From positions 1-44,753 of the forward strand of contig JAQWIX010000044.1 of the NCBI GenBank assembly GCA_029248675.1: a DNA stretch of 44,753 bases, read 5' to 3'. Below are positions 26,334-34,079 of the stretch, one piece after another; the first letter of the stretch is position 1; each line of letters starts with the position of its first letter. This stretch comes from Pseudomonadales bacterium. Lineage in GTDB: Bacteria > Pseudomonadota > Gammaproteobacteria > Pseudomonadales > Azotimanducaceae. The notes beneath the pieces were generated by a model. It was not told the DNA's origin and searched no databases. It saw only the letters and a program-made list of their open reading frames with translations. Position numbers and translations under genes: made by a program.

Positions 26334-28922
26334 TTGACGAAACCTCGCGGCGAAAAAAACTCGTCCCCAACTAAGCTCAAGGCACAAACCCTGCTGGGCA
26401 TACTTTCCAAGCAAGAGCCTCAATCTTGGAAGTCTCTCACTGCGTCGCTGCAAGCGAACGCTCCTCACGAGATTAAAAAGCTACGGCAATTGCTTAAGGG
26501 CCTGATTCGTCAGGGCCTAGTTACCGAGCAAGATGGCCATTTGTATCGCTTGGCCCCGGATAATCCCGCGGCAGATGCTAATTCCACAGTGGGCGACAAA
26601 TCGGCGGGCTCCGGTCAATCTCTTCGGGGCACCGTTCAAGGCTATGGGGGCAGGCTCAGTGTTGGCGGTTTGCCAATACAACGCGCTGGTAATCGTGATG
26701 CCATTGCCGTTAGGCAGGGCGATGAGGTCGTTTATCGGTTGATCGACGGCGCTACAGATCCCGGTAGCGAAGCCAGTGCCCAAGTAGAGTCCATCGCTCT
26801 GCGTTCTGACCAGCCCGGTGTTGGCATTGTTAATCTTCGGGGCCGGGTGCCCTGTGTCGATCCGCTAGCCAGAAGTTTTACCGGCAGGCTGCGTTTGTTG
26901 GAGGGGCCGGGCGAGGCTACCCACGGTGATGCGGTTCGGGTTCAGATTCTCGATCAAGACCGTGATGGCCTAGTTGGTCGGGTGCTGGCGGTGTTGCCTA
27001 ATGCATCGGTGGTAGAGCAAGCCATCGACGCAACCCTCGAAAGCTTAGACATCCCTCGAGATTGGCCCGAGGCTGTGACCCGGGCGGCGGCGAAGCTGCC
27101 GAAAGCGGTTCAGCCCAAACAGCACGGTGATCGGGAAGATCTTACCGATCTGCCCTTGGTGACCATTGATGGCGCTACCGCTAAAGACTTCGACGATGCC
27201 GTCTTCGCCAAAAGCCTCGGTGGGCAGAAAGGCTGGCGTCTGGTGGTGGCTATTGCGGATGTTGCCAATTACGTAAAACCCAAGTCTGCCTTGGATTTGG
27301 AGGCGGCTGAGCGAACCACGTCGGTCTATTTACCCGGACACGTGGTGCCCATGTTGCCCGAGGCTATCTCCAACGAACTGTGTTCTTTAAAACCTGATGT
27401 TTATCGGCTTGCGCTGGTGTGTGATATGCAGGTCTCCAAAAAGGGTGTGGTGCGAGACTTTCGCTTCTGTGATGCGCTGATTCGCTCCCATGCCCGACTG
27501 ACCTACGAGCAGGTTCAAGCCCATATTGACGACGGTGCTTCCCTGCCCTGTGATGAGGTCGACCGCGTTGCGGTGGCGGCCAGCATCTCAGACTTGGCCA
27601 AGGTCCACGCGGCATTCCGTCTTGCCAAAGACGCTCGAGGTGGCTTGGACTTTGATAGCCGAGAGGGTGTTATTGAGATTGAGCAGGGCCATGTCACCGG
27701 CGTTCACGAGGTGGCTCGGCTGCAAGCCCACCAGATCATTGAAGAAGCCATGATCAACGCCAATGTCTGCGCTGCAGCCTTTATCGAGAGCAATGACAGT
27801 CGCTCTCTTTACCGGTTGCACGAAGCCCCAGATGCGCTAAAGCTGGAAACCTTGCGTCAAGACTTGATGGCCATTGGGCTGCAGCTTCCAAACGGGGTGC
27901 CCAGTTCACAGACCTATCAAACCTTGTTGCGCGACATAGCGGAAAAAGAACGGGGTTGGTTGTATCAGCAGTTGGTGCTTCGCAGCATGAAGCAGGCCGT
28001 TTACGGACCCAACAATGCCGGACACTTCGGTTTGGGCCTCGAACGCTACATGCACTTCACCAGTCCCATCCGGCGCTATCCGGACTTACTCGTGCATCGA
28101 GCGATTAAGGCAATTTTGCAACAACGAACGAACCGTGCCGGCTGGGTGCCTTCCACCGAGCAGCTGGTTGACCTTGGCGAGCATTGCTCCAGCAACGAGC
28201 GCAGGGCTGAGTCTGCGGGCTGGACTGTTGAAGCGTGGCTCAAGTGCGATTTGGTCAAGAATCATCTAGGCGATGTGTTACCCGGTACCATTGCTGGCGT
28301 CACAGAATTCGGACTGTTTATCGATTTAGACGGTTTCTATGTGCAGGGGCTACTGCACATATCCGATCTGGGCGCCGATTACTTTCGTTATGACTCCCGT
28401 GGCCAGTGCCTCATTGGCGATCGCAGTGGCCGGCGTTTCACCCTGGGCGAAGCGTTGGAGGTTCGCATCGCCAATGTGGAACCTCCCCAGGGCAAAATTG
28501 AGCTGCAACTGCTGCCTGTGGGCGGTCGTAAAACCGGTAAGACTAAAAACAGTAAACACAAGGCGGGTAAATCCAAAACCGTAGAACCCAAAACCGTCAA
28601 ACCTAACAAGGGTAAAGCCGGGGCCGATAGCGCCAGGGCTGAAAAAACCAGGGATGCTCAGGCTCGCGGAGATCTACAGTCTGGCGAGACGCGTGGCAAA
28701 GGCCGTCAGCAGGCCGTAAAGGAAAGCGCAAAACAAGCCCGTGGAGCGAAGACCTCGTCGAAAAAACAAAAGAGCGCAGGCGCAAAAGCATCAAGTAGCG
28801 CGACGACGAACAGTGTGTGGGAAAAAGCTAGCCAAGCCACCGAAAAGAAAAAGACCAAAAAACAGAAAAAACAGACAACCCCCAAGGCCGTAAAGCGCCG
28901 TAAGAGAAACGACAATGGATGA
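26334..28922 (+). CDS. rnr: Ribonuclease R
   Basis: Processive 3'-to-5' exoribonuclease of the RNase II/RNB family that degrades structured RNA. Domains in order: N-terminal winged helix (LLGILSKQEPQSWKSL), cold-shock domains, RNB catalytic domain with IDGATAKDFDDAV giving the four metal-binding Asp, S1 domain (ITEFGLFID-like VTEFGLFIDLDGFYVQGLLH), and a very Lys-rich tail of about 140 residues. Two starts compete: GTG at 26325, without a ribosome binding site, and TTG at 26334, eight bases after AAGG; the TTG is preferred and gives 862 residues. Overlaps rlmB by 8 nt, as in the conserved rnr-rlmB pair. Confidence 0.95.
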   Translation: MTKPRGEKNSSPTKLKAQTLLGILSKQEPQSWKSLTASLQANAPHEIKKLRQLLKGLIRQGLVTEQDGHLYRLAPDNPAADANSTVGDKSAGSGQSLRGTVQGYGGRLSVGGLPIQRAGNRDAIAVRQGDEVVYRLIDGATDPGSEASAQVESIALRSDQPGVGIVNLRGRVPCVDPLARSFTGRLRLLEGPGEATHGDAVRVQILDQDRDGLVGRVLAVLPNASVVEQAIDATLESLDIPRDWPEAVTRAAAKLPKAVQPKQHGDREDLTDLPLVTIDGATAKDFDDAVFAKSLGGQKGWRLVVAIADVANYVKPKSALDLEAAERTTSVYLPGHVVPMLPEAISNELCSLKPDVYRLALVCDMQVSKKGVVRDFRFCDALIRSHARLTYEQVQAHIDDGASLPCDEVDRVAVAASISDLAKVHAAFRLAKDARGGLDFDSREGVIEIEQGHVTGVHEVARLQAHQIIEEAMINANVCAAAFIESNDSRSLYRLHEAPDALKLETLRQDLMAIGLQLPNGVPSSQTYQTLLRDIAEKERGWLYQQLVLRSMKQAVYGPNNAGHFGLGLERYMHFTSPIRRYPDLLVHRAIKAILQQRTNRAGWVPSTEQLVDLGEHCSSNERRAESAGWTVEAWLKCDLVKNHLGDVLPGTIAGVTEFGLFIDLDGFYVQGLLHISDLGADYFRYDSRGQCLIGDRSGRRFTLGEALEVRIANVEPPQGKIELQLLPVGGRKTGKTKNSKHKAGKSKTVEPKTVKPNKGKAGADSARAEKTRDAQARGDLQSGETRGKGRQQAVKESAKQARGAKTSSKKQKSAGAKASSSATTNSVWEKASQATEKKKTKKQKKQTTPKAVKRRKRNDNG

Positions 28923-29646
28923 AATCATCGGCATTCAAGCCGTGCGCGCGGCCCTGCGGGAGACCCCGGCCCTAGCTCGAACCCTGTACCTGATGAAGGG
29001 GCGTAGAGACGCCCGATTTAACGAGCTAATCGGTATGGCCCGAGACGCCGGCGTTCGCTATCAAGTGGTGGAGGATGCCTGGTTTAAGCGCAAAGCCATT
29101 GAAGGGGCCCATCAGGGTGTTTTGCTGGAGTGCCACACCCGCGCCCTAGCCGATGAACGAGAACTGCACCAGCGCTGGCCTGAGTTGGGTCCGACCCCAC
29201 TGGTCCTCGTCTTGGACAGTATTACCGATCCCCGCAACCTGGGCGCTTGCCTGCGTACCGCTAACGCCGCTGGCGTAGACGTCGTCATTTTACCCAAACG
29301 CAACAGCGCGCCCCTAAGCGCGGTGGCTCTGAAAACCGCCCAAGGCGGTGCGGAGGACTTATTCATTGTGCAGGTCACGAATTTGGCCCGAACTCTGTCT
29401 TGGTTAAGGGAACAAGGCGTTTGGCTGTTTGGGGCGGATGCCGAGGGTGACGATGTGTGGCAAGCGCTGGATAGTTCAACCGCTACAGCACTGGTTATGG
29501 GCAGCGAGGGTACCGGCCTGCGTCGTTTGACTCGCAGCCTGTGCGACAAACTGGTGAGCATTCCGATGTTGGGTAAAGTCGAAAGTCTGAACGTCAGCGT
29601 CGCCACTGGCGTGCTGCTTTACGAGGTTGTTCGTCAGCGTCGGTAA
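28915..29646 (+). CDS. rlmB: 23S rRNA 2'-O-methyltransferase (G2251) RlmB
   Basis: SpoU-family knotted methyltransferase acting on Gm2251 of the ribosomal P loop. IIGIQAVRAAL starts the substrate-binding domain. The SPOUT motifs are LDSITDPRNLGACLRTA (motif 1 with the catalytic Arg), VMGSEGTGLRRLTRS (motif 2) and IPMLGKVESLNVSVATGVLLYE (motif 3, reported here only by its ends). 243 residues, full length. Confidence 0.96.
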   Translation: MDEIIGIQAVRAALRETPALARTLYLMKGRRDARFNELIGMARDAGVRYQVVEDAWFKRKAIEGAHQGVLLECHTRALADERELHQRWPELGPTPLVLVLDSITDPRNLGACLRTANAAGVDVVILPKRNSAPLSAVALKTAQGGAEDLFIVQVTNLARTLSWLREQGVWLFGADAEGDDVWQALDSSTATALVMGSEGTGLRRLTRSLCDKLVSIPMLGKVESLNVSVATGVLLYEVVRQRR

Positions 29647-29697
29647 AATGCGGCGGGAATAGCGTGGCCAATCGGTTTTTCTACGTTCAGATGTGCC

Positions 29698-29726
29698 TTG
29701 CACCCATGTCCTTTGGCCCCTAGAAT
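29698..29726 (+). promoter_or_regulatory. Sigma70 promoter for rpsF-rpsR-rplI
   Basis: TTGCAC at 29698-29703 and TAGAAT at 29721-29726 are separated by exactly 17 bp, about 100 bases before rpsF. A small CCGCC/GGCGG hairpin follows in the leader. A ribosomal-protein (S6:S18) binding leader is expected in this operon, but I cannot trace its conserved structure with confidence. Confidence 0.6.
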
Positions 29727-29829
29727 GCGCGTCCGCCAAAAAGGGCGGGCACAGACAGTAGTCTGATCACACATCCTTGCTCCACAGTTTGCGCCAGCAC
29801 GCCGGGGGCTTTAACCATAAGGAAGCGCA

Positions 29830-30294
29830 ATGCGACATTATGAAATTGTTTTCTTGGTGCATCCTGATCAAAGCGATCAGGTGCCTGGTATGATCGAACG
29901 TTATCAAGGCGTCATCGAGCGCGGTAACGGTGTCGTTCACCGAACCGAAGATTGGGGCCGTCGTCAGTTGGCGTATCCCATCGCCAAGATTCACAAAGCA
30001 CACTACATTTTGATGAACGTCGAAGTGGGTCAAGAAGCTATCGACGAGCTAGAAAGTGCGTTTCGATTCAACGACGCTGTGATCCGTAATTTGATCATTC
30101 GTCGTGACGCGGCAGAAACCGGCAACTCTAAGTTGTACGAAGAGGAGCTGCGCGAGCAAGAAAAAGACCGCGAGCGAGATCGTCGTCGACAAGAAGAAAC
30201 CGCATCACGGTCAGCTGCCTCCGAGGAAAAGAGGGAGCCAAAGAGTGAAGCGCCTGCCGAGGCAGCTGAACCAGCAGAGGAGAATGCAGAATGA
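29830..30294 (+). CDS. rpsF: 30S ribosomal protein S6 with long charged tail
   Basis: Pairs with S18 on the 30S platform. The core is typical ([40 protein letters not shown] cut here in words only, [12 protein letters not shown]). After residue 105 comes a tail of about 50 residues, first basic/acidic ([11 protein letters not shown]) then Ala/Glu-rich, ending ENAE. At 154 residues it is longer than E. coli S6 (about 131-135). A Glu-rich tail is the RimK target in E. coli. Its stop overlaps rpsR by 4 nt; no priB lies between. Confidence 0.95.
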   Translation: MRHYEIVFLVHPDQSDQVPGMIERYQGVIERGNGVVHRTEDWGRRQLAYPIAKIHKAHYILMNVEVGQEAIDELESAFRFNDAVIRNLIIRRDAAETGNSKLYEEELREQEKDRERDRRRQEETASRSAASEEKREPKSEAPAEAAEPAEENAE

Positions 30295-30503
30295 GAGGCG
30301 GTAGAAGACCACAGGTCCAATTCAAAGATTTAGAAGTTGATTACAAGGACCTAGATTCCTTGCGTCAATTTGTTGGCGAAACCGGGAAGATCGTGCCCAG
30401 CCGAATTACCGGCGCTTCTGCGCGTTTTCAGCGCAACCTTGCAAAGCAAGTGAAGCGCGCGCGCTACTTGGCATTGATCCCTTACACCGATCAACACAAA
30501 TAG
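30291..30503 (+). CDS. rpsR: 30S ribosomal protein S18, divergent N-terminus without Cys
   Basis: 70 residues. From [13 protein letters not shown] through [12 protein letters not shown] and [15 protein letters not shown] the protein is a normal S18. The first 16 residues ([15 protein letters not shown]) differ from the common form, in which an RRRKFC element carries a Cys; there is none here. The start overlaps rpsF, so no longer upstream start in a clean context is available. S6 and S18 bind as a pair, so the S6 tail and S18 head may have changed together. Confidence 0.94.
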   Translation: MRGGRRPQVQFKDLEVDYKDLDSLRQFVGETGKIVPSRITGASARFQRNLAKQVKRARYLALIPYTDQHK

Positions 30504-30520
30504 CAGGCTGAGGAACGACC

Positions 30521-30967
30521 ATGAATGTGATTTTATTGGAGCGTTTGAATAACCTTGGCGACTTAGGTGACGAAGTCTCCGTCAAGCCAGGGTTTGCGCG
30601 AAACTACCTGATTCCTCAGCAAAAAGCGGTGCAGGCAAATGCTGCCAACCGTGAAGTGTTTGAGGGACGCAGAGCAGAGCTAGAAGCGGCTGCGAATGAA
30701 CTGCTGACGGCGGCTCAGGCTCGGGCCGAGAAGCTGCAAGACCAAATCGTGACCATCATGATGAAGTCTGGTGAAGAAGGCCGGCTGTATGGCTCTGTTG
30801 GCACCCAAAATATTGCCGATGCCTTGGTAGCGGATAGCTTCGAGGTGGAGCGCAGTGAAGTGCGTATGCCCGAAGGCGCTATTCGCGCTCTGGGCGAATA
30901 CGATATCGCCCTGCAGTTGCATTCGGATGTCACGGTGAGCATTAAAGTTGCCGTTATCGAAGAGTAG
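30521..30967 (+). CDS. rplI: 50S ribosomal protein L9
   Basis: Elongated two-domain protein at the base of the L1 stalk. N-terminal RNA-binding domain MNVILLERLNNLGDLGDEV and VKPGFARNYLIPQQKA, a long helix rich in Ala/Glu (about 45-75), and a C-terminal domain ending VTVSIKVAVIEE. 148 residues, standard length. Last gene of the rpsF operon, followed by a strong terminator. Confidence 0.97.
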   Translation: MNVILLERLNNLGDLGDEVSVKPGFARNYLIPQQKAVQANAANREVFEGRRAELEAAANELLTAAQARAEKLQDQIVTIMMKSGEEGRLYGSVGTQNIADALVADSFEVERSEVRMPEGAIRALGEYDIALQLHSDVTVSIKVAVIEE

Positions 30968-31001
30968 CATCGTCTGAGGGAGGCTGGCGTGTCCGGCCCG
31001 G

Positions 31002-31029
31002 AAAAAAGCGGGATTTATCCCGCTTTTTT
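31002..31029 (+). terminator. Intrinsic terminator after rplI
   Basis: GCGGGAT (31008-31014) pairs with ATCCCGC (31017-31023). Six A before the stem mirror six T after it, so it can act in both directions. It closes the rpsF-rpsR-rplI operon. Confidence 0.93.
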
Positions 31030-31223
31030 GTGCCCGTTTGTCTGTCTGGGTTAAAGCGATCAGACCGCAGCACCCGGTTTGAGACAATGTGGCCAAGGGA
31101 TTGCTTCGAACTATTGCAAATCTCATGGGATAGGAGGAATCTTTCAAGGCTCAAGCTCCACGCCCCGATCCCAAGTCCGAGGCCAAACGCGAAACCAAAT
31201 TTCAGTCCTAAAGTACCCGACAC

Positions 31224-32603
31224 ATGTCCGACTACGCGCCCGATACAAACCCAGTTACCGCCTTAAAAGTGCCGCCTCACTCTATGGAGGCAGAGCAGTC
31301 GGTGCTGGGTGGCCTGATGCTGGACGATCAGTCGTGGTTTGATCTGATCGAAGTCGTGGCAGCGACAGATTTTTATCGCACCCAGCACCAAATTATTTTT
31401 GACGCCATGAACGAATTGGCAGCAGATGATGCGCCCTTAGATGCGGTCACGGTTTCTGAGCGCCTGTCCTCCAAGGGATTGCTGGAAAAAGCCGGCGGCA
31501 TTAGCTATTTAGCCGAGCTTGCCGAATCCACTCCGGGCGCCAGCAATGTCTTGGCCTATGGAAAAATCGTGCGAGAGCGTTCCGTGCTGCGGCAGCTCAT
31601 TGGCGCCGCCAATCAAATCGCCGATTCGGCATTTACGCCAGACGGGCGAGACACGAACACCCTGTTGGAGCTGGCAGAGCAATCGGTGTTTCAAATTGCC
31701 GAGAACCGTCTAAAGGACAGCGGCCCAGAAAAAGTAGCCCCGTTGCTGATTAAGGCCGTGGAAAAAGTCGAGTTTTTGCACGGCTCCAAGGGGGCGCTAA
31801 CGGGTCAGGCGTCGGGCTTTACGGATTTAGATCGAATGACCACAGGCTGGCAGGCCTCAGATCTGGTCATTGTGGCGGCGCGTCCTTCCATGGGTAAAAC
31901 CGCCTTCGCCGTGAACATGGTGGAGCATGCGGTGATGACCGGCGGCTCGGTGCTGGTGTTCAGCATGGAGATGCCGTCGGAACAGATTGTCATGCGTATG
32001 CTGTCCAGCCTAGGGCGTATCGACCAAACGCGTCTGCGAACCGGTGACCTAAAAGACGAAGATTGGGACCGATTTGCCAGCGCGGTGAGTCAGTTGAAGG
32101 ACAAGCGCCTGTACATTGACGATACAGCGGCCCTAACCCCCAGTGAGGTGCGTTCCCGAGCTAGGCGCGTGGCGCGTGAAACCGGCGGTCTGGATTTGAT
32201 CATGGTGGACTATCTGCAGTTGATGAGAACCGCCAAGGAAAGCGAGAACCGCGCCACAGAGATTTCCGAGATTTCTCGGTCGCTCAAGGCTCTTGCCAAA
32301 GAAATGAAGTGTCCGGTTGTCGCGCTGTCTCAGCTCAACCGACAGCTGGAGTCCCGGCCAGATAAGCGACCGATGAACAGTGACTTGCGTGAATCTGGCG
32401 CTATCGAGCAGGACGCGGACGTGATTTTGTTCATCTACCGCGACGAGGTTTATAACGAAAACACAGAAGATCTGGGCATCGCTGAAATCATCATTGGCAA
32501 ACAGCGTAATGGCCCCATTGGTAAGGTGCGCCTGAAGTTCACTGGCAACCTCACCAAATTCGAAGATCTTGCCCACGAGATGTACAACGATTTTGTGCAT
32601 TAA
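31224..32603 (+). CDS. dnaB: Replicative DNA helicase
   Basis: Hexameric 5'-to-3' helicase at the replication fork. N-terminal primase-interacting domain (PPHSMEAEQSVLGGLMLDD), linker, then the RecA-like domain (from about 180) with Walker A ARPSMGKTAFA, DYLQLM (Walker B region) and DLRESGAIEQDADV. 459 residues, no intein. The ATG at 31224 has only a poor ribosome binding site; a perfect AGGAGG lies at 31132-31137 instead, without a usable start codon. The rplI-dnaB order is widely conserved. Confidence 0.96.
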   Translation: MSDYAPDTNPVTALKVPPHSMEAEQSVLGGLMLDDQSWFDLIEVVAATDFYRTQHQIIFDAMNELAADDAPLDAVTVSERLSSKGLLEKAGGISYLAELAESTPGASNVLAYGKIVRERSVLRQLIGAANQIADSAFTPDGRDTNTLLELAEQSVFQIAENRLKDSGPEKVAPLLIKAVEKVEFLHGSKGALTGQASGFTDLDRMTTGWQASDLVIVAARPSMGKTAFAVNMVEHAVMTGGSVLVFSMEMPSEQIVMRMLSSLGRIDQTRLRTGDLKDEDWDRFASAVSQLKDKRLYIDDTAALTPSEVRSRARRVARETGGLDLIMVDYLQLMRTAKESENRATEISEISRSLKALAKEMKCPVVALSQLNRQLESRPDKRPMNSDLRESGAIEQDADVILFIYRDEVYNENTEDLGIAEIIIGKQRNGPIGKVRLKFTGNLTKFEDLAHEMYNDFVH

Positions 32604-32624
32604 GCCTCTGGCCACCTAGCGTTT

Positions 32625-33989
32625 ATGGCGAAATCAAAAACCAAAACCGCCTATGTTTGTGACGACTGCGGTGCTGAACACAGCAAATGGCAGGGTCAAT
32701 GCGGCACCTGCAGTGCGTGGAATACCCTAAGCCGAGTGAATGTGACTCCAGTGGCATCAGCCGCCCTTGGTTATGCCGGCGTAACTGCTGAAGTAAAAAA
32801 ACTCGGTGACATCGAAGCGGTGGAGGCCCAGCGTATTCGCTCTGGATTTACCGAGCTTGATCGTGTGTTGGGTGGCGGCTTTGTGCCGGGTTCCGTGGTG
32901 CTGATTGGCGGTGATCCCGGTGCTGGTAAAAGCACTTTGTTACTGCAGGCCTCCACGGCGCTGGCTGCAAATCAGGGTGTGCTCTATGTCACCGGTGAGG
33001 AATCCTTGCAGCAGTTGGCCCTGCGCGCCCAACGCTTGCAGCTGCCCATGGACGGGCTCAGCGTCGCCGCGGAGACCCGTGCTGAGGTCATCGCCAAGCT
33101 CGTTGAAACCCAACGTCCGAAAATCGTAATACTGGACTCCATACAGGTCATGCAGATGGAGTCCGTGGATTCTACCCCTGGTTCCGTTACCCAAGTCCGC
33201 GAAACCGCCTCGTTTTTTACCCGGCTCGCCAAGCAGCAGGACATCGTCATCGTTCTGGTAGGGCATATCACCAAGGAAGGCAGTATCGCCGGGCCCAAGG
33301 TGCTGGAGCATATGATCGACTGCTTCATGATGCTGGATAGCCCAGCAGGCAGCCGCTATCGCACCCTTCGCGGTCACAAAAATCGTTTTGGCGCGGTGAA
33401 TGAATTGGGCATCTTTGCCATGACTGACTTGGGTATGAAAGAGGTGGCTAATCCTTCGGCCATTTTCTTGCAGCGAGGCGACGTAGATTCGCCGGGCAGT
33501 ATAGCCACGGTAACTTGGGAGGGCACACGCCCGTTGCTGGTGGAGCTGCAGGCATTGGTTGATGATGCTGCTGGCGGCCACCCCAAGCGCGTGGCCGTAG
33601 GATTGGATCAGCAGCGTCTGGCCATGCACCTAGCAGTACTGCATCGGCACTGTGGAATCGCGCTCAGTGATCAGGACGTATTTGCCAACGTGGTAGGCGG
33701 TGTGCGAATTACCGAAACCGGTGCCGATTTGGCTTTGCTGTTGGCGGTCTTGGGATCCTTCCGGGATCGAGTGTTGCCCCGAGAGCTTATTGTCTTTGGC
33801 GAGCTTGGGCTCACTGGCGAACTGCGCCCGGTGGCTAATGGTCAGGAGCGACTGCGGGAAGCCGCCAAGCATGGCTTCAAGGCCGCCATCGTGCCCTTTG
33901 CCAATCGGCCAAAAGAACCCGTTGGCAGCATGACGGTTCATGGCGTTAAAACCCTGCCCGCGGCCCTAGAGGTGCTGCAATCTCTCTAG
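32625..33989 (+). CDS. radA: DNA repair protein RadA
   Basis: RecA-like, DnaB-type branch-migration factor in recombinational repair. N-terminal C4 zinc finger (CDDCGAEHSKWQGQCGTC), Walker A GGDPGAGKSTLL near 96, the RadA-specific KNRFG motif (HKNRFGAVNELG, about 254) and a C-terminal Lon-protease-like domain. 454 residues. Starts 21 bp after dnaB, so probably co-transcribed. Ends convergent to ettA. Confidence 0.96.
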   Translation: MAKSKTKTAYVCDDCGAEHSKWQGQCGTCSAWNTLSRVNVTPVASAALGYAGVTAEVKKLGDIEAVEAQRIRSGFTELDRVLGGGFVPGSVVLIGGDPGAGKSTLLLQASTALAANQGVLYVTGEESLQQLALRAQRLQLPMDGLSVAAETRAEVIAKLVETQRPKIVILDSIQVMQMESVDSTPGSVTQVRETASFFTRLAKQQDIVIVLVGHITKEGSIAGPKVLEHMIDCFMMLDSPAGSRYRTLRGHKNRFGAVNELGIFAMTDLGMKEVANPSAIFLQRGDVDSPGSIATVTWEGTRPLLVELQALVDDAAGGHPKRVAVGLDQQRLAMHLAVLHRHCGIALSDQDVFANVVGGVRITETGADLALLLAVLGSFRDRVLPRELIVFGELGLTGELRPVANGQERLREAAKHGFKAAIVPFANRPKEPVGSMTVHGVKTLPAALEVLQSL

Positions 33990-34004
33990 GCTAGTATCTA
34001 GTTA

Positions 34005-34060
<56 letters not shown>

Positions 34061-34079
34061 TATTGGCCGAACCCTGCAG

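Noticed and set aside
31030-31266. Small plus-strand gene between rplI and dnaB
   Set aside because: It begins inside the terminator region and runs across the dnaB start in another frame, with no recognisable protein content.
32940-33629. 229-codon minus-strand frame opposite radA
   Set aside because: radA has clear zinc-finger, Walker and KNRFG motifs on the plus strand; this frame is a shadow.
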